Of a DNA stretch of 64,000 nucleotides, positions 44,450-53,529 are shown piece by piece. The DNA is taken from positions 310,001 through 374,000 of the forward strand of contig PJFB01000003.1 of NCBI GenBank assembly GCA_003574895.1. The letters run 5' to 3'. Positions within the stretch are counted from its first letter, which is position 1, and every line of letters starts with the position of its first letter. Under the pieces are notes generated by a model. The model saw nothing but the letters and a program-made list of their open reading frames with translations. It was not told where the DNA came from and searched no databases. The translations under genes were made by a program, and so were the position numbers. The DNA comes from Geobacter sp. (GTDB taxonomy: Bacteria; Desulfobacterota; Desulfuromonadia; Geobacterales; Pseudopelobacteraceae).

Positions 44450-45775
44450 TTACCCGTTGTAGCGCCACTTGAAGCTGACCGCCTTGCACCCCGGCAAGGC
44501 CTGCCTGAAACGATTCAAGCCTTCCTCGGTAATGCAGGTACCGCTGCAGGTCAACCACTTCAGCCCTGTCAGTTGCGTCAGATTAAGAAGCCCATTGTCG
44601 CTGATGTCGGTGTGATAGATATAGAGCCTCTTGAGACCGTGCAGGCTGCTCAACTTGCTTAAACCAGCATCGCTGACAGTGGTATTTGAGAGGTAGAGCT
44701 CCTGCAGGCCGCTGAGATGTGCAAGATGCACCAAGGCGCTGTCGTCGATGTCATAAAGAAATAGCGCCTGCAGGTCATCGGATTGCAATGCATCCAGAAA
44801 TCTCATCTCCGTCTCGGTAGTACCCTTCACATCCAGACGCACCGCTGTGTCCAAAAGCACTTCCCGCACACCACGGGCATTTCCCAGGCTCTGCCAGTCG
44901 CGATAATCCACAGACCCCTTTTTACGTTCAAAGAGCATTCCGCAGGAGTAATCCATGGGAAAACGTATTATACGGGTCTCCAATGGCGGGCCACTTCGAT
45001 CATCCACAACGTCACTGTCACCGCGCAAGGCAGCAAGACGTTTTCTAGTCTTGGCTATGTTCAGGTCAACAGTAGCAGCCATCTCTGCCATCAGATCGAT
45101 ACCGTCTGCCAGTGCATCGTCCACACGGAGCTTGAAACTGTAAATATCTGTTGCCTTCAATTCCTCGATCTGAAGATTTAGTGCATGGATGTTTTGCCGA
45201 GTCCTGGCGATCTGCCGGATAACACGAACCAGTTCCATGGCTATATCCATACCCGAAACCATCTCTGGCCCCTGCTCCCAATCAGAGAGGATATCCTTCA
45301 GCACGGAGCGATCACCAGACTCGTAGGCTTGGTTTGCTACTGCCATTAGTTCCTGGCGCCGCTGCCGATCCACCTCATCCGAAGCAAGATCGGGGTGTAT
45401 TGCCTTGGCCACTTCACGATACAGGCTTTTCAGACTCTTTTGCGTCGCCCCTTGTGCAGTGTCATCGTCGTCTAACAAGTCAGTGCGATGAGAGCTGTAG
45501 GCAAAGGAATTACCATCTATAACGTGGCTGGCATCATCAACAGGTTTTTCGACTTCCAGCAGGCCGTTCAGTTGCCATTCCAACTCCTCCAATGTTGCGA
45601 TGCGCGTGCCCAGAATTTCCTCATAGACCTGTTCGAACATGCGGATCTCGGTCTTTAGGGTCCTAACAACACGTTCCCTTTCAACAAGTTGCTCCTGGAC
45701 ACGAGCCAGTTCATTCCGTTTTCGTTCGAGTTCAATTTCTTCGGGAGTTTTCAGTCGATTGCGGAAGGGGCTCAT
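44450..45775 (-). CDS. J-domain protein with C-terminal leucine-rich repeats
   Basis: A 441-aa cytoplasmic protein with an unusual layout. Residues about 10-75 are a coiled coil. A DnaJ-like domain near 115-165 has the HPD motif at 127-129 (REVAKAIHPDL), which stimulates DnaK-type chaperones. About 170-260 is helical. The C-terminal ~110 residues carry leucine-rich repeats (LQELYLSNTTVSDAGLSKL, LKRLYIYHTDISDNGL, LKWLTCSGTCITEEGL). It overlaps the DnaA-like gene by 4 bp and is 18 bp from the end of the DUF2845 gene. A client-recruiting co-chaperone is a reasonable guess. Confidence 0.75.
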   Translation of the reverse strand: MSPFRNRLKTPEEIELERKRNELARVQEQLVERERVVRTLKTEIRMFEQVYEEILGTRIATLEELEWQLNGLLEVEKPVDDASHVIDGNSFAYSSHRTDLLDDDDTAQGATQKSLKSLYREVAKAIHPDLASDEVDRQRRQELMAVANQAYESGDRSVLKDILSDWEQGPEMVSGMDIAMELVRVIRQIARTRQNIHALNLQIEELKATDIYSFKLRVDDALADGIDLMAEMAATVDLNIAKTRKRLAALRGDSDVVDDRSGPPLETRIIRFPMDYSCGMLFERKKGSVDYRDWQSLGNARGVREVLLDTAVRLDVKGTTETEMRFLDALQSDDLQALFLYDIDDSALVHLAHLSGLQELYLSNTTVSDAGLSKLSSLHGLKRLYIYHTDISDNGLLNLTQLTGLKWLTCSGTCITEEGLNRFRQALPGCKAVSFKWRYNG

Positions 45776-46488
45776 CGGTTGTTATTCCCTGCAAGCTGAA
45801 GTTCACGGGACTCCCTGACAAGCGGCAGTGTAATCTTGCGATTTTTGCTCATTGAAAGTCGGTAGACAGCCTCGAAACTACTTATCAAGTCGCCAACCTC
45901 GCGGCTGGTATTGACCAAGATGAACTCGATAACCTCTTCCGGCACCCTGACTTGGCGATCATCGGCAATTTTCTTCAATATCATCCGGCGGGAATGGTCA
46001 TCGGATGCATCCACGCGAGCTACCAAACCCCACAACAACCGCGAAACAAGATGGTCATCCAGGTAGGGTAGTTCCCGTGGAGGAAACAGGCCGGCCAACG
46101 CAACTTTGCGCCCGGTGCCGTAGAAATCGTTAAAAACTTGCCATAGGCCGGCTCGCATTGCCGCATCGTTCGTCAGCAGGTGAATGTCATCCAACAGAAG
46201 CGCCGACGCAGCGGCAAATCGCTCGACAAGCTCTTGGGCGGTAACCACCTCCCGGCAGGAAAGATACTGCACCCCCGCAGAACCGCTACTCTCCAGAACA
46301 TGACAAATGGCCTTCAGAAGATGGGTTTTCCCGGACCCGGATGGCCCATGGATATAAAGCAGGTTCTCAGAGTCGGCCAGGTCGGCAATTCGCCTGGCAA
46401 ACTGCAAGCCGGCGCTATTGCCGTCACAAACCACAAAGCTTTCAAATGTGAATGCCGGGATTATGGGAAATTCGAAGAATTGCTGCAT
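45772..46488 (-). CDS. DnaA/Hda-family AAA+ ATPase lacking the DNA-binding domain
   Basis: A 238-aa protein corresponding to the AAA+ part of DnaA. Walker A is GPSGSGKT (48-55), Walker B is LLLDDIHLL (D100-D101), and SRLLWGL contains a sensor/arginine-finger-type Arg. No domain IV DNA-binding helix-turn-helix follows, as in Hda, which inactivates DnaA after replication starts. The N-terminus MQQFFEFPI may be a clamp-binding peptide of the Hda type. It begins 2 bp after ruvB and overlaps the J-domain gene by 4 bp, so it is part of one operon. Confidence 0.82.
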   Translation of the reverse strand: MQQFFEFPIIPAFTFESFVVCDGNSAGLQFARRIADLADSENLLYIHGPSGSGKTHLLKAICHVLESSGSAGVQYLSCREVVTAQELVERFAAASALLLDDIHLLTNDAAMRAGLWQVFNDFYGTGRKVALAGLFPPRELPYLDDHLVSRLLWGLVARVDASDDHSRRMILKKIADDRQVRVPEEVIEFILVNTSREVGDLISSFEAVYRLSMSKNRKITLPLVRESRELQLAGNNNR

Positions 46489-46490
46489 CG

Positions 46491-47510
46491 TCAGAACAGA
46501 TTCCCCTGTAATGTTTCGGGCGCAATTCGATTGAAGTGAAGATATGCGGCACGGGTGGCCACACGACCTCTGGGGGTACGGTTGAGAAATCCGTTTTGAA
46601 TCAGGAACGGTTCATAGACATCCTCGATAGTATCGCTTTCCTCACCAATAGCAGCCGCAATGGTATCGAGCCCTACGGGACCACCGCCAAACTTATCGAT
46701 AATTGTCATAAGAATCATGCGATCCATCTGGTCGAAACCCATCTCGTCAATTTCCAGCAGCTCAAGGGTTGCATACACCACATCGCGTGTTATGATCCCG
46801 TCGGCCCTGACCTGAGCAAAGTCACGCACCCGTCGGAGCAGACGGTTGGCAATGCGCGGCGTTCCCCGACTGCGGCTGGACAATTCACTGGCTCCCTCGG
46901 GTTCGATCACCATGCCAAGTATGCGCGAGGAACGGGTGATTATGGTGGCCAACTCCTTTTCAGTGTAGAATTCCAGGCGTGAAATCACCCCAAAACGGTC
47001 GCGTAGTGGCGAAGAAAGCAAGCCGGCACGTGTGGTCGCGCCTACCAGGGTGAAACGTGGCAGATCGAGTTTAATACTTCGGGCACTGGGCCCCTGGCCG
47101 ATAATGATGTCCAGTTGAAAATCCTCCATGGCTGGGTAGAGGATCTCTTCCACCAAATGCGACAACCGATGGATCTCATCGATAAAAAGAACATCGTGTG
47201 GTTCCAGGTTGGTTAGAATTGCAGCCAGATCACCAGGTCGTTCTATTACCGGCCCAGAGGTGGATTTGATGTTAACACCCATTTCGCAGGCAACTATGTT
47301 GGCCAGCGTAGTCTTCCCCAAACCAGGCGGACCGTAAAGCAGAACATGATCCAACGCCTCTCCCCTGCCCCTGGCAGCTTCGATAAACAGGCGCAGATTG
47401 CCCTTTATCTTCTCCTGACCGATATAATCATTCAATGCCCGTGGCCGTAGCGTGGAGTCAAACTGGAAATCGTCGTCGTTCTGTTCGGGGGTAATAGTGC
47501 GGGATTGCAT
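46491..47510 (-). CDS. ruvB: Holliday junction helicase RuvB
   Basis: Motor ATPase of the RuvAB branch-migration complex. The 339-aa protein has Walker A GPPGLGKT (60-67), Walker [10 protein letters not shown], the hairpin region and a winged-helix C-terminus ([13 protein letters not shown]). I used the ATG at 47510, preceded by GGAG; the frame extends 16 codons upstream without similarity. ruvA and ruvC are not adjacent, contrary to the common arrangement. It is the first gene of the set that includes the DnaA-like and J-domain genes. Confidence 0.96.
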   Translation of the reverse strand: MQSRTITPEQNDDDFQFDSTLRPRALNDYIGQEKIKGNLRLFIEAARGRGEALDHVLLYGPPGLGKTTLANIVACEMGVNIKSTSGPVIERPGDLAAILTNLEPHDVLFIDEIHRLSHLVEEILYPAMEDFQLDIIIGQGPSARSIKLDLPRFTLVGATTRAGLLSSPLRDRFGVISRLEFYTEKELATIITRSSRILGMVIEPEGASELSSRSRGTPRIANRLLRRVRDFAQVRADGIITRDVVYATLELLEIDEMGFDQMDRMILMTIIDKFGGGPVGLDTIAAAIGEESDTIEDVYEPFLIQNGFLNRTPRGRVATRAAYLHFNRIAPETLQGNLF

Positions 47511-47546
47511 CGTTTCTCCGGTATGGCACACTAGTTTCAGATGGGG

Positions 47547-47575
47547 ACTATGACTCAAATCTACTCTTTTGTCAA
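47547..47575 (-). promoter_or_regulatory. Candidate sigma-70 promoter of ruvB
   Basis: On the minus strand a perfect TTGACA (47575-47570) and CATAGT (47552-47547) are 17 bp apart, about 37 bp before the ruvB ATG. Confidence 0.65.
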
Positions 47576-47599
47576 AGTTCGCTTTTGAAGACTATTACG

Positions 47600-47629
47600 A
47601 AAAAGCGGGCCATGAAAATCACAGCCCGC
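47600..47629 (-). terminator. Intrinsic terminator of the hydrogenase operon
   Basis: On the minus strand GCGGGC (47629-47624) and GCCCGC (47610-47605) form a 6-bp stem with a 13-nt loop, followed by TTTTT. It follows the TusA-like gene and separates this operon from ruvB. Confidence 0.88.
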
Positions 47630-47654
47630 CAATATCCGATTTACTGAGATCCTG

Positions 47655-47876
47655 CTAAAATTGAATCTGGCATTTTTTCGCAGTACCCTCCTGCTTAAAC
47701 CAAAGCAGGGCCTTCTTGGAACGGGTACACCAGTCGCGGACATCCTTTTCAAACGTCGGACAATCCGCTACCACTTCGAGCACATCACCAGGTTTCATTT
47801 TAACCGCCATGACCGTGACCTTAAGGGTCGGTTGCGGGCATTTCAGGCCACGAGCATCAAGTAATTGAACAGCCAT
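47655..47876 (-). CDS. SirA/TusA-family sulphur-carrier protein
   Basis: A 73-aa protein with the TusA-family motif CPQPTLKV (C13), which carries sulphur as a persulphide in tRNA thiolation and other sulphur-transfer routes. GGGAGG precedes the ATG. It is the last gene of the Mvh/Hdr operon, 12 bp after mvhD. In sulphur- and hydrogen-metabolising bacteria such proteins occur beside Hdr-like complexes; a role in sulphur delivery to HdrA or in redox-linked thiolation is possible. Confidence 0.85.
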   Translation of the reverse strand: MAVQLLDARGLKCPQPTLKVTVMAVKMKPGDVLEVVADCPTFEKDVRDWCTRSKKALLWFKQEGTAKKCQIQF

Positions 47877-47888
47877 TTTTACCTCCCT

Positions 47889-48347
47889 TCAATTTGATAG
47901 TGATAATGGGCCAAGGTGCCTGACAGTATCAACCATGTCCGTAATCACCTGAGCGTATTTATTTCCATCGCCAGCAGAAACGTAATCAAAACGACATCTT
48001 TCGCGTTCAATACCCATTTGTTCCAAAACCCGTGCCAGCAAGCTGTGACGTTGGGCTGCCCGCAGATTCCCTTCTTTATAATGGCAATCCCCGGGAGGGC
48101 AGGCCAATATGATCACACCATCCGCACCCGAAGCAAATGCCTTGAGGATGAACTGAGGATCTATCCTGCCTGTGCACATGATTTTTATGATGCTCACATT
48201 GGGCGGATATGTGGTTTGTGATGCCCCGGCCCTGTCAGCCCCGGCATAGGAGCACCAATTACAGAGAAAACCGATTATACGCGGTTCATATTCAGCTGAG
48301 AAGTCAGAAACCGATGACTCCAACAAAAAATCTGCAGAGGTGCTCAT
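47889..48347 (-). CDS. mvhD: Mvh-type hydrogenase iron-sulphur subunit D
   Basis: A 152-aa protein with the MvhD/FlpD pattern: GFLCNWCSYAGAD near residue 26, IKIMCTGRIDP, and ILACPPGDCHYKEGN. The Cys set fits a [2Fe-2S] cluster that links the [NiFe] hydrogenase to HdrA. Its ATG overlaps the hdrA stop by 4 bp. It connects the MvhAG hydrogenase pair with HdrA electronically. Confidence 0.9.
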   Translation of the reverse strand: MSTSADFLLESSVSDFSAEYEPRIIGFLCNWCSYAGADRAGASQTTYPPNVSIIKIMCTGRIDPQFILKAFASGADGVIILACPPGDCHYKEGNLRAAQRHSLLARVLEQMGIERERCRFDYVSAGDGNKYAQVITDMVDTVRHLGPLSLSN

Positions 48348-50299
48348 TTAAGCACCCCCTCTATTTCCGACAAGATCATCTCGTCGGTGAAGTGATTAGC
48401 CTTGATTGCGTTCACCGGGCAGGCTGCCACACAAGTACCGCAACCATGACAGAGAACCGCGTTCACGACCGCAACATTGTTTCCGGCGTCAAAACCGATC
48501 GCACGGTACGGGCAAACTTTCATACAGACTTTGCACCCGGCGCATTTTTCCGGGTAAACTGAAGCAAACAAGGGGTCAAGTTCTATTTTCCTGCCTGTTA
48601 CCAACTCTGAAAGGATATAACCCGATGCCGCCATGGCTTGGCTGGTTGCACGCTGTATATCTGTTGGCGCCTGGCAGGCGCCTGCCAGATACACACCGCG
48701 AATTTTGCTGCGAGCGGTATCCATCCTGCCGTGCAACTCTTCAAAGAAACCAAAACGGTCCTGCGAGACATCCAGCATCGCACTCAATTTTTCAGCATCT
48801 GCACTAGGCACAACTGCGGGACAAAGCACCACAAGGTCGGCATTGATTTTACTGCCGTCTGCAAGCTGTATTATTTGTTGCTCATTATCAACCAGAATTT
48901 GCATATCCGCAATACTGCTGTAGCGAACAAAGTGGGCATTGGGATTTTCGCGGGCGGTTCTGTACAGGGCATACTCTTCCTTGCCAGGGGATACGATTTC
49001 TTTGTACAAATGGTGAATCTTCGCATTTGGAAGTTTTGATTCCAGCAAATGGTTGAACTTAAAGGCATACTGGCAGCAGATGCCTGAACAGTACGGCTGA
49101 TGATCTTCATCCAGTGACCCGACACAATGAATGATGACCACTGAACCAGGGACATCTCCGTTGGACATAAAAATCTCACCGGCCGTCGGGCCATTGGAGG
49201 CAAGAATACGCTCGAACTCCAGAGCGGTTGTTACATCTGGAAACCGTCCATACCCCAAATTATCAAAGCAGGAACAATCATAGAGCGAAGAACCGGTTGC
49301 AACAACAATCGCCCCTATCTGGCGCTCGATGATCTTCTCCTCGTCATCATAGACAACAACCCCTTCTCCCATGAGGCACGCCCCACGGCAAGCGGTACAA
49401 TCAGATCCCTCGGTAAAACGCGTACACATGGCAGGGTCTATGTATGGTGCGTTTGGGAGTGCCCCGGGGAAGGTAAAACCGATCGCCTTTTTCTCTTCCA
49501 TGTTGCAGTTGAATTGATTTGCCCCACTGGCAGGGCAAGGCTCGAAGCACTTCCCACAGCCTATGCATTGGCTGGTATTTATATAGCGAGGCCGCTGACG
49601 AATTTTTACCACAAAATTGCCAAAATAACCGACCACCTCATCCAGTTCCGCCATGGTCAATAGCTCAATTTTTTCGGAATGCTCTCCATAAAGGATCTCT
49701 CCAATTATCGGATCCATCATACAGGGGCCACATTCCATATTAGGAAACAGCGCATCGTACAGCACCGGCAACCCGCCGATCACAGGCGTCTTTTCTACCA
49801 GCGCCACTCTCCTTCCGGACTCGGCCAGGGTAAGCGCCGCCTTGAGACCCGCAGGACCTGCTCCAATTATCAGTACGTCAGGAGAGACCTCCAGTTCCTG
49901 TTTTTCCAGCATTTCATGGAGTTCAACCCTTTTTAGCGCCGCCTTCAACGCAACCGACGCTTTTTGGGTGGCTTTTTCAGGATCTTCGGTAACCCAGGCA
50001 ATCTGCTCACGTATGTTGACCAACTGCATAAGGTATGGGTTCATGCCTGCCTGCTCCATGACCCGCATGAATGTCGCCTCGTGATCACGGGGTGAACATG
50101 CAGCAATCACAATCCGATCAGGTCTTTCTTCCTTTAACTCTTGTTCCAGAAACTGTTTTCCCTCTTCCGAGCAGAGAAACGGGCAGGTTTTGAAATAAGC
50201 AATCTTCCCGCTCGACTCCAGGCCGGCTTTGACCCTTTCCGTATCAATCTTGTCGGTTATATTCGTTCCGCAACTGCAAAAATAAACACCAGTCTTCAT
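48344..50299 (-). CDS. hdrA: Heterodisulphide-reductase-type HdrA flavoprotein
   Basis: A 651-aa iron-sulphur flavoprotein, the FAD-containing electron-bifurcating subunit in methanogen HdrABC. The N-terminus has VYFCSCGTNI. The FAD motif is LIIGAGPAGLKAALTLAESG near residue 145, and CIGCGKCFEPCP lies in the middle. The C-terminal ferredoxin domain has CAGCKVCMKVCP and CHGCGTCVAACP. Length is similar to methanogen HdrA. No hdrB or hdrC accompanies it here, so it may work with MvhADG and other acceptors such as ferredoxin. It begins 28 bp after the maturation protease gene. Confidence 0.93.
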   Translation of the reverse strand: MKTGVYFCSCGTNITDKIDTERVKAGLESSGKIAYFKTCPFLCSEEGKQFLEQELKEERPDRIVIAACSPRDHEATFMRVMEQAGMNPYLMQLVNIREQIAWVTEDPEKATQKASVALKAALKRVELHEMLEKQELEVSPDVLIIGAGPAGLKAALTLAESGRRVALVEKTPVIGGLPVLYDALFPNMECGPCMMDPIIGEILYGEHSEKIELLTMAELDEVVGYFGNFVVKIRQRPRYINTSQCIGCGKCFEPCPASGANQFNCNMEEKKAIGFTFPGALPNAPYIDPAMCTRFTEGSDCTACRGACLMGEGVVVYDDEEKIIERQIGAIVVATGSSLYDCSCFDNLGYGRFPDVTTALEFERILASNGPTAGEIFMSNGDVPGSVVIIHCVGSLDEDHQPYCSGICCQYAFKFNHLLESKLPNAKIHHLYKEIVSPGKEEYALYRTARENPNAHFVRYSSIADMQILVDNEQQIIQLADGSKINADLVVLCPAVVPSADAEKLSAMLDVSQDRFGFFEELHGRMDTARSKIRGVYLAGACQAPTDIQRATSQAMAASGYILSELVTGRKIELDPLFASVYPEKCAGCKVCMKVCPYRAIGFDAGNNVAVVNAVLCHGCGTCVAACPVNAIKANHFTDEMILSEIEGVLK

Positions 50300-50327
50300 G
50301 TCTGTCGACCCTTATGACGGTTGTGAT

Positions 50328-50807
50328 TCAAAGTATAGTGGCACCATCCGAAATTCCACAGCAACGGAGCACTTCTTCAACTGCGCTTGGCAGAGCAGCA
50401 TGCACTCTACAGGTAAGCTCTTCACTAAAGTGATCCACTTCCTCAACCTCAATCCCGATGATTTTCACGCTGAGAGGCATGGCCAGCCCCAAATCTCGTC
50501 CCAGTTCAAATGCGAGGTAAAAATCGCCGTCATGGGTGCAGAGAGTGTTACGGGTTTTGACCAGAGAATCAGGGGCAAGCATCCGGATTGTCCCCACCGG
50601 GTGCTTGCCGCTCATCATTGCATCAATAATGATCGCCTGGTCATAGCCGGCTATTGCTTCCATCAGCCTGAGACCGCCGGCATAGGCTTCGGACACATCG
50701 ATGCTTCCATTGCTGGGGACACGTTGTTTCAATAATTCGGCAACCTTGATCCCCACGCTGTCGTCACTAAGGATCGGATTCCCCAGACCGATAACAATGG
50801 TTCGCAT
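50328..50807 (-). CDS. Hydrogenase maturation protease
   Basis: Endopeptidase that clips the C-terminal tail of the [NiFe] large subunit after metal insertion. The 159-aa protein begins MRTIVIGLGNPILSDDSVG, the GNxxxxDD motif of the HyaD/HycI family, with later acidic and His residues for Ni recognition (IIDAMMSGKHPVG). I placed the start at the ATG at 50807, whose first base is shared with the mvhA stop. It directly follows mvhA, its expected substrate. Confidence 0.92.
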   Translation of the reverse strand: MRTIVIGLGNPILSDDSVGIKVAELLKQRVPSNGSIDVSEAYAGGLRLMEAIAGYDQAIIIDAMMSGKHPVGTIRMLAPDSLVKTRNTLCTHDGDFYLAFELGRDLGLAMPLSVKIIGIEVEEVDHFSEELTCRVHAALPSAVEEVLRCCGISDGATIL

Positions 50808-52291
50808 TATTGCCTGCTTACCGTACGAATGACCTCGCCTGTCACATCGCGTATGTTTACCTTGAGTGGCATTTTGCCAACCACCGCATGGGTAGCGCAT
50901 GAAAGGCATGGATCGTAAAGACGAAATGCCATTTCAATGCGATTCAGCATCCCCTCCTCAACAACCTTCCCTTTGGTTATGATTTGCTCTGCCGCCTTCT
51001 TGATGGACATGGTCATGGGGGCGTAATTATTAGTGGTGCCGACTATCATATTGACCATTGTCAGTACACCACGTTCGTCGGTTTCATAATGGTGGGTTAG
51101 AGTACCACGTGGCGCTTCAACACAACCGACACCACGGCCAGTAATCTGACCGGGCGGCGTTCGTAGATCCGGAGAGGTGATTTCAGGGTCCTCGGCCAGT
51201 TCAAGCATCCGTTCGGCAGCGTAAAGCAGCTCTACCAGACGCGCCCAGTGAGTCGCCATTCGGAGATGAACTGGCTGATAGCGACCATTAAACCTCTTGC
51301 TGCCAAGGGTCTCATAAAAACGTTCAAACTGTTCCTGGGCTCGGGGCGTGGCCATGCTATCGGAGACATTCAGTCGGGATAGCGGCGAAGAGGCATAAAC
51401 ACCGCTATCAGGACCATCCACGAACCCCTTCCAACCAACCAGTTTCAGGTAAGGGTATTTGAGATATGTCCAAGGCTCCACCCTCTCAGCAATATGTGAG
51501 GCGTAGTCGTTGGGATTATATTTGACCAACTCGGCACCATCCGGAGAAACCACACGTACCTTGCCGTCATAGAAGTTGGTCCTATTCTGCCCATCAACCA
51601 ATCCCATATAGTATGTCTGGTGAGAATATGTATCAGAGATGATAAGATCAACATAAGCCGGGTTTTTGAGCACGATATCCTCAAAAATCCGTAGCGAAAA
51701 CAGGGAAAATTCTATGTTCTGCTTGGCTATTCCGATGAACTCGTCTCGTTCATTCGCTGTGATCGGCCGACTCCAACCGCCGGGCAAGCCTGCCACCGAA
51801 TGTATGCTACGACCACCTACGGTTTTGATTACGTGATGATTACGAGCACGACATTCAATTACCTGTTTGCCGATATCCAGCCCCAACTTCTTGATTACGC
51901 CAAGGATGTTACGTTCAGCAGGCGGAGCATCGGGCCCCATGATAAAATCCGGCCCGCCCAAGGCATAAAAATGTGTCGCGTGGTCGGCAACAAAAAAAGC
52001 GGAATAAAACAGTTCACGCACTTTTTTGGCAGCCCGGGGAGGTTCGGCGGCAAAGAGCACATCCAAGGCCTTGGAAGATGCAATATGGTGCGCTTCTGGA
52101 CAGATACCACATATGCGGTTGGTAATGACAGGCATGTCCTCTGCCATGCGTCCAATGCAGAACTGTTCAAATCCACGTAGTTCCGGAACCTGAAAGTAAG
52201 CATTGGCCACATCGCCTTCCTCGTTCAAGAAGATATCTATTTTGCCATGTCCTTCCAATCTGGTAATTGGGTCAATGGATATACGGCTCAT
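50807..52291 (-). CDS. mvhA: [NiFe] hydrogenase large subunit, Mvh type
   Basis: Catalytic subunit of a group 3c-type hydrogenase. The 494-aa protein has the first Ni-binding pair RICGICP (C61, C64) and the second DPCLSCATH (C462, C465). The 26 residues after H468 (AVVGKMPLKVN...) are the expected cleaved tail. It overlaps mvhG by 4 bp and the protease gene by 1 bp. It oxidises H2, or makes it, and transfers electrons through MvhG and MvhD. Confidence 0.94.
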   Translation of the reverse strand: MSRISIDPITRLEGHGKIDIFLNEEGDVANAYFQVPELRGFEQFCIGRMAEDMPVITNRICGICPEAHHIASSKALDVLFAAEPPRAAKKVRELFYSAFFVADHATHFYALGGPDFIMGPDAPPAERNILGVIKKLGLDIGKQVIECRARNHHVIKTVGGRSIHSVAGLPGGWSRPITANERDEFIGIAKQNIEFSLFSLRIFEDIVLKNPAYVDLIISDTYSHQTYYMGLVDGQNRTNFYDGKVRVVSPDGAELVKYNPNDYASHIAERVEPWTYLKYPYLKLVGWKGFVDGPDSGVYASSPLSRLNVSDSMATPRAQEQFERFYETLGSKRFNGRYQPVHLRMATHWARLVELLYAAERMLELAEDPEITSPDLRTPPGQITGRGVGCVEAPRGTLTHHYETDERGVLTMVNMIVGTTNNYAPMTMSIKKAAEQIITKGKVVEEGMLNRIEMAFRLYDPCLSCATHAVVGKMPLKVNIRDVTGEVIRTVSRQ

Positions 52292-53280
52292 TTGTTTACC
52301 CTACCCCCGATGATTGAACCAGGCAGGCTATACATGTAGAAGGTGCCGATATAGTCTGGAATGGCATCAAGAAGGGATTCCAACCTGGCAGCGATTTCCT
52401 CATCACTTCTGCCTTTGCTGTCACCAATATCAAGGATAGAACCAAGCGCGGAAACCATCTTGGCCCCTTGGTCGCTGACCCCTTCAGGCGGACCGTAACA
52501 ACCGGAACACGGCATGTTCGCCTGGGGACACGGGGCACCACAGCCATCCCTAGTGGCAATCCCCATGCAGATGAGCCCTTGTTCAAGCAAGCATTTTTCC
52601 GGCTCCGGGATAATTTCCCAGGTTCGGTGAAAGCTGGTAATTTTTTTATCCTCTTTTACCCGCGGGCACTCGTCGCAGACCGAAAGACACCCAGCACCGA
52701 TAACACTTCCCAACTGAGGCAATTTGGTTCCGTTGACAACTGATACAACTACGGCCCAGACCTGATGAGACTCTGGAGGACAGCCAGGAATAGTATAATC
52801 AACATCTGTTACCTGGGAGAGAGTCTGGACTCTGTCGAAAAATGCCGGAAGGGTCAATGTTCCTTCAGGAACGTCGCAGGAAGTAACTGGTACAGTATTG
52901 CCTGGATTATCTATGGTTGGATTATCAAGATAAACTGTCTTTAGAATAGCCTGCTTTGAGTATAAATTAGCAAGCCCCGGAACACACCCCTCGCTGGCGC
53001 AAGAACCGAAAGCTATGAGTATTTGCGACTTTTTGCGCAGAAGATGGGCCATTTCTGCGTTTTCCTCGGTTCGGATGGCACCATTAAAAAGAGTGATGGC
53101 AATGCTTTTATCAGGCATTGCCTCAATATCACTTTTTTTTGTGTCGATCAGACATGGGCAGAATACGAAGTCGAAAGAAGCTTCGACTTCCAGAAGCTTT
53201 TCGTGCAAATTTAACAACGAAACTTCGCAACCACCACACGAAGCAGCCCAATACATGGCCAGTTTTGGTTTATCCGACAT
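52288..53280 (-). CDS. mvhG: [NiFe] hydrogenase small subunit, Mvh type
   Basis: Electron-transfer subunit of 330 aa. The proximal cluster site CGGC (C15, C18) is followed by GSCASEGCVPG and GCPP. Further cysteines cluster near residues 195-260 (CDECPRVKE, CPQANMPCSGCYG). No twin-Arg signal, so the complex is cytoplasmic, as in group 3c enzymes. It is the first gene of the operon; a small TTGTCA-N3-TGACAA palindrome lies 13 bp upstream. Confidence 0.93.
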   Translation of the reverse strand: MSDKPKLAMYWAASCGGCEVSLLNLHEKLLEVEASFDFVFCPCLIDTKKSDIEAMPDKSIAITLFNGAIRTEENAEMAHLLRKKSQILIAFGSCASEGCVPGLANLYSKQAILKTVYLDNPTIDNPGNTVPVTSCDVPEGTLTLPAFFDRVQTLSQVTDVDYTIPGCPPESHQVWAVVVSVVNGTKLPQLGSVIGAGCLSVCDECPRVKEDKKITSFHRTWEIIPEPEKCLLEQGLICMGIATRDGCGAPCPQANMPCSGCYGPPEGVSDQGAKMVSALGSILDIGDSKGRSDEEIAARLESLLDAIPDYIGTFYMYSLPGSIIGGRVNK

Positions 53281-53292
53281 ACCTAAATTCCC

Positions 53293-53307
53293 TTGTCAGC
53301 ATGACAA
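53293..53307. promoter_or_regulatory. Palindrome in the hydrogenase operon leader
   Basis: Perfect TTGTCA-N3-TGACAA inverted repeat just before the mvhG ribosome site. It could be an operator or a translational hairpin. No regulator is identified. Confidence 0.35.
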
Positions 53308-53441
53308 CTAAACACTGATTCTGAAAAGCATACCAATTAGTATCAAAACAGTAGTAAATAATAGCGCAGCCAACAGATGTTTGGCTAATATATTATGTCT
53401 TTATTCTACGACATCAATAGATACACATTTATAGTTACAAT

Positions 53442-53469
53442 TGAAAAGGGCGCAACATTTTGCGCCCTT
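53442..53469 (-). terminator. Intrinsic terminator of the giant lipoprotein gene
   Basis: Perfect 10-bp stem AAGGGCGCAA/TTGCGCCCTT with a 4-nt loop; on the minus strand TTTTC follows. It lies about 60 bp past the stop at 53530. Confidence 0.82.
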
Positions 53470-53529
53470 AAAAAATATATACGATTAAAATCTATACGAA
53501 TATAACAAGTTATATCACATCATAAAAAA

